Positions 1 to 6,608 of a DNA stretch of 23,076 nucleotides are shown here, piece after piece. Made by a program: the position numbers and the translations under genes. The notes beneath the pieces were generated by a model. The model searched no databases. It saw nothing but the letters and a program-made list of their open reading frames with translations, and was not told the DNA's origin. This DNA comes from Bacteroidales bacterium (GTDB lineage Bacteria > Bacteroidota > Bacteroidia > Bacteroidales > UBA932): positions 1 through 23,076 of the forward strand of contig JAEENZ010000244.1 of NCBI GenBank assembly GCA_016283985.1, given 5' to 3'. Position 1 is the first letter of the stretch; each line of letters opens with the position of its first letter.

Positions 1-402
1 CTTGGAGAGTTCTTCCACTTTCTTTCCCCACCAGTCCTGGATGCCGAAGCGGACGAACCATTCCTTTAGGGCCTTCTGGGCGGCGGAAGCGCTCATTCCC
101 TTGAGCTGGGCGAGGTACATGGCCTGGTCGCCGACCTTCATCTTGCGGTAGAGGCCGCGTTCCTCGGGCATGTATCCTATCTTCTCCACATCCGCCTGGG
201 TGATGGGAGCGCCTTTGAAAAGTATCTCTCCCCCATTGGGTATCGTGATACGGTTTATGATGCGGATCAGCGTCGTCTTGCCGGCGCCGTTGGGGCCTAG
301 CAGACCAAAGATTCCGCCTTCGGGTATTTCAAGGCTGACATGGTCCAGTGCAACCTTTTCTCCGAAGCTTTTGCAGACTTCCCTGCATTCGATTATTGCC
401 AT
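1..402 (-). CDS. ABC transporter ATP-binding protein, N-terminal part (gene continues past base 1)
   Basis: Only the first 134 residues are visible; the rest lies outside the window. The protein starts MAIIECREVCKSFGEK and has a clear Walker A motif, GPNGAGKT, at residues 36-43. The segment GYMPEERGLY stands where the Q-loop is expected; the EERGLY form is typical of NatA/YhaQ-like ATPases that pair with ABC-2 type permeases and often export sodium or drugs. The visible part stops at EELSK, just where the ABC signature should begin, so signature, Walker B and any C-terminal domain cannot be checked. The ATG at 402 is preceded by a well-formed Bacteroidota promoter. It is transcribed divergently from holA. 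The ATPase assignment is secure; the substrate is inferred only loosely. Confidence 0.93.
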   Translation of the reverse strand, partial: MAIIECREVCKSFGEKVALDHVSLEIPEGGIFGLLGPNGAGKTTLIRIINRITIPNGGEILFKGAPITQADVEKIGYMPEERGLYRKMKVGDQAMYLAQLKGMSASAAQKALKEWFVRFGIQDWWGKKVEELSK

Positions 403-426
403 TGCGATTAAATTTATCTTAACCCA

Positions 427-458
427 CAAATTTAACTTCAAGCAGAGAAAAAAGCAAA
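427..458 (-). promoter_or_regulatory. Promoter of the ABC ATPase gene
   Basis: On the minus strand TAAATTTG (434 to 427) matches the Bacteroidota -7 consensus TAnnTTTG. TTTG (458 to 455) lies 20 bases upstream, the expected -33 element. The ATG is 25 bases downstream of the -7 box. It interleaves with the holA promoter on the other strand. Confidence 0.7.
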
Positions 459-468
459 ATTTATTTTG

Positions 469-476
469 TATTTTTG
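469..476 (+). promoter_or_regulatory. Promoter -7 element of the holA operon
   Basis: TATTTTTG fits TAnnTTTG and ends only 7 bases before the holA ATG at 484. Transcription would start within a few bases of the start codon, so the message would be leaderless or nearly so. No good -33 TTTG is seen at the usual distance. Confidence 0.5.
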
Positions 477-483
477 TGCTGAT

Positions 484-1524
484 ATGGCTAAAACGACCGT
501 CAATATCGCCCAGCAGAGTTCAGACATCATCAATGATGTGAAGAACGGCCGTTTCGCGCCCGTCTATCTGCTGATGGGAGACGAGCCATACTACCCCGAA
601 CTGGTCTGCCAGGCCATCGTCGACAACTGCCTCCAGGACTTCGAAAAGGATTTCAACGAAACCATCTGCTACGGGTCGGACGTCACCGCGTCCCAGATAG
701 TCACGACCGCCAGACGCTTTCCCATGATGGCGGAACGCCAGCTGGTCGTGGTAAAGGAGGCCCAGCAGATGAAAGGCATCGAAGACCTGGCCGTCTACTG
801 CAACGAGCCGCTGGATTCCACGGTGCTTGTGCTGCTCATGCACAAGGCATCCGCCGACAGGCGTCGGGGGCTCTACAAGGCCGTTCAGAAGAACGGCATA
901 GTGCTGGACTCCCCAGCCATCCGGGATTATGAAATCACCGGCTGGATCAGTTCCTATTATGCCGGCCGCGGGCTTCAGATCGAGCCCCAGGCTGCGGCAC
1001 TGCTCGGGGAATCCGCCGGCACCGACCTCTCGGTCATAGTGGCGGAAACGGAAAAACTTCTCCGGAATCTCCCCGAAGGATGCACCCAGGTGAGGGTGGA
1101 GGATGTCGAGAAGAACGTCGGCATCTCCCGCCAGTTCAGCGTATTCGAGCTCACGCGGGAACTGTCGCTCAAGAATTCGGCCAAGGCCCTGAAGATTGCC
1201 ACCCACATAGGCACGGCCGCCAAATTCGCCATGCCTATGGCCGTGAGCGCCCTGTATACCCACTTCTACCGCCTGCTCAAATACGAGGCCGCCCTCAAGC
1301 AGAATCCCGGCATGGGGCAGCAGGAACGCGCCGCCATCCTGGGAGTCAGTCCCTTTTTCCTGCGCGAATACGATGCCGCCGTCCGGAACTATCCGATGCC
1401 GTCCGTGATGAACGTCATCTCCATGCTCTGCGAATTCGACTACCAGGGCAAGGGCGGTGACGGCGCGGCCCTTCCTCCGGACCAGCTCCTGATCGAACTC
1501 ACAGCCAAGATACTGAATGCCTGA
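484..1524 (+). CDS. holA: DNA polymerase III subunit delta
   Basis: The product (346 residues) is the delta subunit of the clamp loader, which opens the DnaN sliding clamp during replication. The N-terminal stretch PVYLLMGDEPYY (about residues 26-37) is the family's degenerate nucleotide-binding loop region, followed by the DNA_pol3_delta AAA+-like domain and a helical C-terminal collar domain (VFELTRELS onward). Length matches the family. I chose the ATG at 484 rather than the in-frame TTG at 466, because the TTG lies before the -7 element ends and the upstream residues are not family-like. It opens a plus-strand operon; its last 8 bases overlap the next gene. The clamp itself, dnaN, is encoded at 18665 in this window. 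Confidence 0.93.
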   Translation: MAKTTVNIAQQSSDIINDVKNGRFAPVYLLMGDEPYYPELVCQAIVDNCLQDFEKDFNETICYGSDVTASQIVTTARRFPMMAERQLVVVKEAQQMKGIEDLAVYCNEPLDSTVLVLLMHKASADRRRGLYKAVQKNGIVLDSPAIRDYEITGWISSYYAGRGLQIEPQAAALLGESAGTDLSVIVAETEKLLRNLPEGCTQVRVEDVEKNVGISRQFSVFELTRELSLKNSAKALKIATHIGTAAKFAMPMAVSALYTHFYRLLKYEAALKQNPGMGQQERAAILGVSPFFLREYDAAVRNYPMPSVMNVISMLCEFDYQGKGGDGAALPPDQLLIELTAKILNA

Positions 1525-1933
1525 CGCCGAAAAATACTTCGACCCCCTGCGCCGCAAATGGGTTGCCGCCACTCCCGAGGAGAGAGTGCGCCAGTGGTTC
1601 ATAGGCATCCTATCCGACAAAAGCCTGGTTCCGGCACACCTGATGATGAGCGAAGTGCCCATGAAATACGGGCAGAAGAACTGGAGGGCGGATATCGTGG
1701 TTTACGCCTCCGACGGAAGCCCGCTCGCGGTAGTCGAGTGCAAGCGCCCGGACGTACCCATCAGCGAGGCCGTGGCCGAGCAGGCCCTGCGCTACACAGC
1801 CGTACAGGAAGTGAAATTCATTTTCCTCACAAACGGAAAAGAGACTTACGTATATAAAAGGAATGGCGACGGCTTCGAACCGGCGAACGCCTTCCCCACA
1901 TATCAACAGATGAAAGAGTCATGCCAACGGTAA
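1517..1933 (+). CDS. Stand-alone type I restriction HsdR N-terminal-like domain protein (PD-(D/E)XK nuclease fold)
   Basis: A 138-residue protein consisting of little more than the HSDR_N_2 type domain. Visible motif residues are E21-E22 in the first helix, D59 in RADIVVY, E74-C-K76 in VVECKRP, and a QxxRY motif at 89-93 (QALRY). Together these reproduce the complete PD-(D/E)XK nuclease pattern of HsdR subunits, so the active site appears intact. There is no helicase domain, and no HsdM or HsdS gene nearby, so it is not a type I restriction system. It overlaps holA by 8 bases at its start and the nucleotidyltransferase gene by 13 at its end. To my knowledge this small family is found next to holA in many Bacteroidota. 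That suggests a housekeeping DNA-repair or replication role, which is inference; function is unknown. Confidence 0.82.
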   Translation: MPDAEKYFDPLRRKWVAATPEERVRQWFIGILSDKSLVPAHLMMSEVPMKYGQKNWRADIVVYASDGSPLAVVECKRPDVPISEAVAEQALRYTAVQEVKFIFLTNGKETYVYKRNGDGFEPANAFPTYQQMKESCQR

Positions 1934-3351
1934 CAGCACAATACGTCCAGAAAGACATCTTCCGCATCGTGAGCCAGGTGGCCCGCGAACGTGGCGTGCG
2001 TGCCTTCGCCATAGGCGGATATGTGCGGGACTGCTTCCTCGGCCGTCCGTGCAACGACATCGACATAGTGGTGGAAGGCAGCGGCATAGACTTCGCGCAG
2101 GCAGTCGGCGAGAAGACTGGCAAGACCGTCTCATATTTCAAGAACTTCGGAACGGCCATGCTTCACTACGAAGGGGATGAAATCGAGTTCGTGGGCGCCC
2201 GTAAGGAATCCTACCGCCGCGAATCCCGCAATCCCATTGTTGAGAACGGCACCCTCAGGGACGACCAGCTCCGCAGGGACTTTACCATCAACGCGATGGC
2301 ATTTTCACTGCAGGAGGAAGACTACGGAGCGCTGGTGGACCCTTTCGGTGGGATCAAGGACCTTGCCGCCGGCATAATCCGCACCCCTCTGGATCCCGAT
2401 ACCACTTACTCGGACGACCCCCTGCGCATGCTGAGGGCAGTGCGGTTCGCCACCAGGCTCAGCACCCCGGAACAGACCTTCACCATCGTTCCGGAATCCA
2501 TGGAATCGATGAGGAGGATGGCTCCGCGCATGGAAATCCTCTCGCGAGAACGGATAGCGGAAGAGCTCAACAAGATGCTTCTCTGCTCCAGGCCTTCCAT
2601 GGCTTTCTATCTTATGGACGAAGCTGGGCTTCTGCAGGGCATACTGCCTCAGATATCTGCGCTGAAGGGCGTCGAGACCATAGACGGGCGCGGGCACAAG
2701 GACATCTTCACGCACACCCTGGCCGTGCTCGACAACGTTGCCGCCGAATCCGACAATCTCTGGCTCCGCTGGGCCGCCCTCCTGCACGACGTGGGCAAGG
2801 CAGTCGTAAAAAAATACGATCCCAAACTTGGCTGGACCTTCCACGGACACGACGTGGTCGGCTCGAAGATGGTCCCGAAGATATTCGCTTCGCTCAAGCT
2901 CCCCTTGGACGATAAGCTGAAATATGTAAAGAAACTGGTATGGCTGCACATGCGCCCCATCGCTCTGGTCGACGATGAAGTCACGGATTCCGCAGTCCGC
3001 AGGCTTCTTTTCGATGCAGGCGACGACATCGACGACCTAATGACGCTGGCCGGCGCCGACATAACCTCCAAGAATCCAGTGAAAGTGGCCCGTATACGCG
3101 CCAATTTCGAACTGGTGAAGCAGAAACTGGTGGAAGTGGAGGAAAAGGATGCCCTGCGCAACTTTAAAAACCCCATCAGCGGGGATTATATCATGGAGGT
3201 GTACGGCATAGAGCCTTGCAACACCATAGGCCAGCTGAAGGATGTAATCAAAGAGGCCATCCTGGAAGGTCAGATAGGGAACAATTTCGAGGAAGCGGAC
3301 GCGCTCATGCGCAAGATAGCGCCTGAATACGGACTCACCCCGTGCAAATAG
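1921..3351 (+). CDS. cca: CCA-adding-type tRNA nucleotidyltransferase with HD domain
   Basis: The 476-residue protein belongs to the class II poly(A) polymerase/CCA nucleotidyltransferase family, which adds the 3' CCA to tRNAs. The catalytic head shows GGYVRD (32-37) and the metal-binding pair D46 and D48 in NDIDIVV. The RRDFTINAMAF motif follows at about 117-127, then the RNA- and nucleotide-binding region. An HD phosphohydrolase domain follows, with H289-D290 in LLHDVGK. The sequence does not tell whether it adds CCA alone or shares the task with a partner enzyme. All three tRNA genes and the tmRNA in this window lack an encoded CCA, so such an enzyme is needed. The start overlaps the upstream gene by 13 bases and the end overlaps the recombinase gene by 10. 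Confidence 0.93.
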   Translation: MPTVTAQYVQKDIFRIVSQVARERGVRAFAIGGYVRDCFLGRPCNDIDIVVEGSGIDFAQAVGEKTGKTVSYFKNFGTAMLHYEGDEIEFVGARKESYRRESRNPIVENGTLRDDQLRRDFTINAMAFSLQEEDYGALVDPFGGIKDLAAGIIRTPLDPDTTYSDDPLRMLRAVRFATRLSTPEQTFTIVPESMESMRRMAPRMEILSRERIAEELNKMLLCSRPSMAFYLMDEAGLLQGILPQISALKGVETIDGRGHKDIFTHTLAVLDNVAAESDNLWLRWAALLHDVGKAVVKKYDPKLGWTFHGHDVVGSKMVPKIFASLKLPLDDKLKYVKKLVWLHMRPIALVDDEVTDSAVRRLLFDAGDDIDDLMTLAGADITSKNPVKVARIRANFELVKQKLVEVEEKDALRNFKNPISGDYIMEVYGIEPCNTIGQLKDVIKEAILEGQIGNNFEEADALMRKIAPEYGLTPCK

Positions 3352-4316
3352 AGGAATACATAAGCTATATTGCCGGCGTGCGCAGGTATTCTCCGCGTAC
3401 GAAAAAGTTGTATTCAGATATACTGAACGAGTATAAACTCTTTTTCAAGGATGTGGAGCCACGTTTCACTCCCACCGACATACGCAACTACGAAGTTCAT
3501 CTGCTTGACGAGAAGAAAGAAAGCGCACGTACCGTAGGCCTGCACCTCAGCGTGTTGAGCGGCTACTGCAAGTTCCTGATGAAAAAGGGAGAACTCTCTT
3601 CAAATCCGGTCCGGCTGGTCCGAAGGCCGAAGGAAGAAAAACGGCTTCCTGTCTTCTACAGGGCGGACGCCATGCAGGAGTATTTCTCCACGACCGAGTG
3701 CAATGCCGACCAGGACGCCCTGGAATTCCTTTTATCCCTTCCTACGTCCGATCCCATAGCCAGGGACCTTTATGAACGGAGGCTCCGTCGCCTGATCATT
3801 TCCATGCTGTTCTGCACGGGCATACGGCGCAGCGAACTTATCTCACTGGACAAGAGCTCATTGAACCCGGGACGCATGACTTTATCAGTACTCGGCAAAG
3901 GCGACAAGATGCGGGAAATTCCCGTCACCGCTTCATTATATGCAGAAATTTTGCTATATTTGAGAGCAGCCGACTATATGTTGGGGGCCGGAACAGGGAG
4001 CGGTACTCCCCTTTTGCGGACTTTGAAAAACGCCAGGCTTTATCCTGTCTTCGTAGACAGGGCGGTCAAAGAGGAATTGTCCGATTCGGAAGGATTCACC
4101 GGCAGGAAATCGCCGCACGTGCTGAGGCACACCATCGCGAGCGAACTCCTCGATGAAGGAACCGACCTGAATTCGATCAAGGAGATGCTTGGGCACAGTT
4201 CGCTCGCAGCAACTCAGGTCTACACCCACAACACCATAGAAAGGCTCAAGAAAGTATACAACAACGCCCATCCAAGGGCAAATAAAAACGGAGGTAAAAA
4301 TGGAGATCAAGATTAA
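3342..4316 (+). CDS. xerC: Tyrosine recombinase, XerC/XerD type
   Basis: A 324-residue tyrosine recombinase. The N-terminal SAM-like core-binding domain (about 1-100, IEEYISYIAGVRRYSPRT at the start) is followed by a catalytic domain with the full residue set: R162 in TGIRRSE, K186 in LGKGDK, H259 and R262 in HVLRH, H285 in GHSS, and the nucleophile Y294 in VYTHN. Length and domain order match chromosome-dimer resolvases rather than integron or phage integrases, and no phage or cassette genes are near. The expected role is resolving chromosome dimers at dif. It begins with GTG, 10 bases inside the end of the nucleotidyltransferase gene, and overlaps the hibernation factor by 17 bases. A segment around residues 105-145 is longer than in E. 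coli XerC. XerC versus XerD cannot be settled here. Confidence 0.88.
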   Translation: MQIEEYISYIAGVRRYSPRTKKLYSDILNEYKLFFKDVEPRFTPTDIRNYEVHLLDEKKESARTVGLHLSVLSGYCKFLMKKGELSSNPVRLVRRPKEEKRLPVFYRADAMQEYFSTTECNADQDALEFLLSLPTSDPIARDLYERRLRRLIISMLFCTGIRRSELISLDKSSLNPGRMTLSVLGKGDKMREIPVTASLYAEILLYLRAADYMLGAGTGSGTPLLRTLKNARLYPVFVDRAVKEELSDSEGFTGRKSPHVLRHTIASELLDEGTDLNSIKEMLGHSSLAATQVYTHNTIERLKKVYNNAHPRANKNGGKNGDQD

Positions 4317-4596
4317 GACCCTCAAGTTCGACGCCGACCAGAAGCTGATCGAGTATGTCGAGAAAAAAGTATCCAAACTGGACAAGTTCTTCCTGGGTGC
4401 CGCAGACGTGGCGGAAGTGACCCTGTCGCTTCTTTCCGAACCCGACAACAAACAGGCCAAGATCCAGATGCACGTCAAGGGAGACGACCTCATCATCGAA
4501 AGGAATTCCCACAGTTTCGAGCAGGCGATCACCGACTGCGTGGATGCAATGAAGGAGAAGCTTACGCGCAAGAAAGAGAAAACGTACGATATGTAA
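4300..4596 (+). CDS. hpf: Ribosome hibernation-promoting factor, short form
   Basis: A 98-residue protein of the HPF/RaiA (YfiA) family, which binds the decoding region of the 30S subunit and silences ribosomes during slow growth. The start MEIKIKTLKFDADQKLIEYV and the lysine-rich second helix (VEKKVSKLDKFF) fit the beta-alpha-beta-beta-beta-alpha fold. It ends in a basic tail (KLTRKKEKTYDM). It lacks the C-terminal dimerisation domain of long HPF. The ATG is 17 bases inside the recombinase gene, making this the last gene of the overlapping operon that began with holA. A tRNA-Ser gene follows 27 bases on. Confidence 0.9.
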   Translation: MEIKIKTLKFDADQKLIEYVEKKVSKLDKFFLGAADVAEVTLSLLSEPDNKQAKIQMHVKGDDLIIERNSHSFEQAITDCVDAMKEKLTRKKEKTYDM

Positions 4597-4605
4597 ATTT
4601 TTTGC

Positions 4606-4613
4606 TATATTTG
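4606..4613 (+). promoter_or_regulatory. Promoter -7 element of tRNA-Ser
   Basis: TATATTTG is a perfect TAnnTTTG match, 11 bases before the tRNA 5' end. This suggests the tRNA can be transcribed independently of the upstream operon. Confidence 0.65.
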
Positions 4614-4623
4614 CAGTCCCAAA

Positions 4624-4711
4624 GGAAAGATGCTCGAGTGGCTGAAGAGGCGCGTCTGGAAAGCGCGTGGCCGCCCAAAGCGGCTCCAGGGTTCGAATCC
4701 CTGTCTTTCCG
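4624..4711 (+). tRNA. tRNA-Ser(GGA)
   Basis: An 88-nt class II tRNA. The acceptor stem GGAAAGA (4624-4630) pairs with TCTTTCC (4704-4710), with discriminator G at 4711. The anticodon stem CGCGT/GCGCG encloses loop CTGGAAA, giving anticodon GGA (serine, UCC/UCU). A long variable arm (GGCCGC...GCGGCTC region) is diagnostic of tRNA-Ser. The T arm has loop TTCGAAT. CCA is not encoded; CAA follows. Confidence 0.95.
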
Positions 4712-4713
4712 CA

Positions 4714-4749
4714 AGAAATGCCGCACGGTCGTGCGGCATTTCTTTTTTT
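4714..4749 (+). terminator. Intrinsic terminator after tRNA-Ser, shared with convergent tmRNA
   Basis: A perfect 13-bp stem (4714-4726 with 4731-4743) with a 4-base loop is followed by a run of T on the plus strand. It lies only 3 bases after tRNA-Ser and just beyond the 3' end of the tmRNA on the other strand. It probably ends both transcripts; the U-tract is much weaker in the minus direction. Confidence 0.85.
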
Positions 4750-4750
4750 G

Positions 4751-5144
4751 TGGAGATGGGCGGACTCGAACCGCCGTCCAAACAAAGTCCCAATGGGCTT
4801 TCTACACGCTTATCCTTCCTTTGATTGTCGGCGCCGGCCAGCCGGAAGGCGGGCAAATCGGAACTTATCCCCTGAGTCTTGGCGCGGTTTAAGGGAGTCC
4901 CCGCGTGCAGACTTCCTGGATGATACCCCTTGGTCCGCACATGGAAGCCTTGAAGGCGGAGGGATACTCGTCAGCAGCGCATCCTAGGCGCCCCGATTAA
5001 GCCAATCCGCTTGGCGGATTAGGCAGCGAGTGCATATCTGCTGTTGCCAGCTAATTTTTTGTCGGTTGAGATTTACGGGCCAGCCTCCGAAAGCCCGGCG
5101 TGCTTACCTACCAGAATCAGTGCTGTCAAAACCAGAACATCCCC
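4751..5144 (-). ncRNA. ssrA: Transfer-messenger RNA (tmRNA)
   Basis: A 394-nt tmRNA that rescues stalled ribosomes with SmpB. The 5' end GGGGATG (5144-5138) pairs with CATCTCC at the 3' end (4758-4752, one G-U pair), and the 5' domain TTCTGGTTTTGACAG is typical of tmRNA. The 3' T arm has GGTTCGAGTCC. The tag reading frame spans 5048 to 5019 and reads GNSRYALAA followed by TAA, preceded by a GCT triplet. The ALAA end is the usual degradation signal. Discriminator A is at 4751; CCA is not encoded. An inverted-repeat segment just after the tag stop (CCGCCAAGCGG-like) is probably a pseudoknot helix. Exact ends are taken from the acceptor pairing. Confidence 0.93.
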
Positions 5145-5158
5145 GTAATAAGCGGCTG

Positions 5159-5166
5159 CAAATATA
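5159..5166 (-). promoter_or_regulatory. Promoter -7 element of tmRNA
   Basis: On the minus strand TATATTTG is a perfect match to TAnnTTTG, 14 bases before the mature tmRNA 5' end. The precursor would carry a short leader removed by RNase P. Confidence 0.65.
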
Positions 5167-5178
5167 CAACTTTTTCCA

Positions 5179-5240
5179 CAAATCCGGCATACAGGACTTC
5201 TTCGCAGAAAAATGCTCATCAGGCCTGTATGCCGGATTTG
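5179..5240. repeat. Perfect 17-bp inverted repeat at the end of the glycosyltransferase gene
   Basis: The arms are 5179-5195 and 5224-5240, identical as reverse complements, separated by 28 bases. The inner arm at 5224-5240 lies in the last codons of the glycosyltransferase (KSGIQA), and the outer arm sits just upstream of the tmRNA -7 box. No T-run follows, so it is not a textbook intrinsic terminator. Confidence 0.8.
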
Positions 5241-6556
5241 CCGGTGCGAGCATTAAGTGCTATTCTGGCAGCAAGCTCAATCGTACGCAGACGGTCTTTG
5301 TAGAGGTTGTTGGCGTTGACTTTCGCGATGTCCAGGCCGTGGTCGGAGTTGTCTTCCCAGCGGCGGCAGTTGTACATCACGTCGTAGATGCGGCCTATGC
5401 GGTATTCCCGACTCACACGGAGGCCTACGGCATAGTCTTCACCATACTTGGTGGTGGGGAAATTAAGCTTTCGCAGCAGAGGGGTGTAGAATCCGCGCGG
5501 AGCGCCCAGACCATTGACCCTCAGGGCATTGTTGCGTCCGTTTTCGAGAGTCCATTCCTTATGGTCTATCACTCCGGGAGGGATGGTGTTCAGGTCGAAA
5601 TCCGTTATCCTGTAGGTGCCGACCACCATCGCGCAGTTCTGCCCGCGGAAAGCATCCACGAACTTCTGTACCGTATTCTCATCGCTGTACAAGTCGTCAG
5701 AATCGAGTTGCAGGGCAAAGCGGCCGCACTTCGGATGATGCAGGGCGGCGTTCCAGTTCCCGCCTATCGCATGATAGCTCTTGTCCTGGGCGATGTACAC
5801 GAGGCGCTCATCCCCAAGGAAAGACTTGATGACGTCCACGGTGCCGTCGGTGGAATTGTCATCTACCACTATCACATTGTACTTGAAGTCCGTCTTCTGG
5901 GCCAGAGCGCTGCGGATTGCATCTCCTATGGTGCGTACGCGGTTCTTGCAGGGGATTACCACCGATGCTTCGTAAACGAACTTCCCTTCCGTAAGGTCCA
6001 CGTCCTTGAAAACGGGCTTCAGATATCCTCCGACTGCCTTGAGGTGCTGCGTGCAGACCTTCTCCATCTCCACCTGCACCGCGCGGTTGCGGGGATCCAC
6101 GTAATCGAAGATCTTCTCGCCCGAATCCCGTTTGTCCGTATCCAGTTCATAATAAAGGTATTCATTAATATGGAAGAACTTTCCTATCCTGGATGCACGG
6201 AGTCGCAAGTCATAAAGTCCGGCGAATTCATAATCATCCTCCATCCCGGCTACCGCCGCCTTGAGTACCGAAGTCCTGTACATCTGCACGCCCCCGAAAT
6301 CGAAGTCATCGCGGAGAGCCCCTTCCTGATAATCTATCACCGGCGCCGGTTCCTCCCCGTTGAAGTGATCGGAATATACCATTGCCGCGGCGGTGTCGTC
6401 TGCAACCTGCACCATTCGTTCGAGGCCGAAGTTCACGAACTTGAGCTCTGTAGGACGTGTGAAGATTATGGTGTAATCACTGTCGGCGGCAGCCGCAATC
6501 CTGCGGATTTCTGCTGTGCTGAAGGAAGCGGGACGGAAAATTTTTACTCTTTCCAT
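5219..6556 (-). CDS. Family 2 glycosyltransferase with a degenerate N-terminal half
   Basis: A 445-residue protein. The C-terminal half (about 198-380) is a GT-A fold family 2 glycosyltransferase with SVVIPCKNR (198-206), DDNSTDGT (232-239), the metal-binding DSDD (285-288) and a YGEDYAVGLR motif (371-380) that carries the likely catalytic base. Such enzymes transfer a sugar from a nucleotide donor, usually for polysaccharide or glycolipid synthesis; donor and acceptor cannot be read. The N-terminal half (1-190) looks like the rear part of a second GT-A domain (SDYTIIFTRP, VYSDH, RDDFDFGGVQMYRTSVL) without its nucleotide-binding beginning. No signal peptide or membrane helix is seen, so it is probably cytosolic. 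It is a lone gene, divergent from glpK, with no glycan cluster around it. Confidence 0.88.
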   Translation of the reverse strand: MERVKIFRPASFSTAEIRRIAAAADSDYTIIFTRPTELKFVNFGLERMVQVADDTAAAMVYSDHFNGEEPAPVIDYQEGALRDDFDFGGVQMYRTSVLKAAVAGMEDDYEFAGLYDLRLRASRIGKFFHINEYLYYELDTDKRDSGEKIFDYVDPRNRAVQVEMEKVCTQHLKAVGGYLKPVFKDVDLTEGKFVYEASVVIPCKNRVRTIGDAIRSALAQKTDFKYNVIVVDDNSTDGTVDVIKSFLGDERLVYIAQDKSYHAIGGNWNAALHHPKCGRFALQLDSDDLYSDENTVQKFVDAFRGQNCAMVVGTYRITDFDLNTIPPGVIDHKEWTLENGRNNALRVNGLGAPRGFYTPLLRKLNFPTTKYGEDYAVGLRVSREYRIGRIYDVMYNCRRWEDNSDHGLDIAKVNANNLYKDRLRTIELAARIALNARTGKSGIQA

Positions 6557-6565
6557 AAAAAATCG

Positions 6566-6573
6566 TATCTTTA
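6566..6573 (+). promoter_or_regulatory. Probable promoter -7 element of glpKF
   Basis: TATCTTTA differs from TAnnTTTG only in the last base and lies 26 bases before the glpK ATG. It sits between the glycosyltransferase ATG and that gene's own -7 box, so the two divergent promoters overlap. Confidence 0.45.
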
Positions 6574-6575
6574 TG

Positions 6576-6608
6576 CAAAGTTAAAAAATAACACTAAAAA
6601 TGACCAAA
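6576..6608 (-). promoter_or_regulatory. Promoter of the glycosyltransferase gene
   Basis: On the minus strand TAACTTTG (6583 to 6576) matches TAnnTTTG, with TTTG (6608 to 6605) 21 bases upstream. The -33 element falls inside the first codons of glpK. Confidence 0.65.

Noticed and set aside
466..483. TTG start of holA at 466
   Set aside because: It would add six residues not typical for the family and lies in the promoter -7 box region; the ATG at 484 is better placed.
520..1662. A 380-codon open frame on the minus strand
   Set aside because: Antisense to holA and the nuclease-fold gene, low-complexity arginine/glycine composition, no motifs.
1517..1933. A type I restriction-modification system
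   Set aside because: Only the N-terminal nuclease-like domain is present. No helicase part, methylase or specificity gene exists in the window, and the surrounding genes are housekeeping.
3342..4316. A phage or integron integrase marking a mobile element next to tRNA-Ser
   Set aside because: The recombinase overlaps cca and hpf in an operon, has XerC/D length and order, and no attachment-site repeats or mobile genes are seen around tRNA-Ser.
4602..4987. Several overlapping open frames of 64-111 codons
   Set aside because: They lie over tRNA-Ser, its terminator and the tmRNA; the RNA genes explain the sequence.
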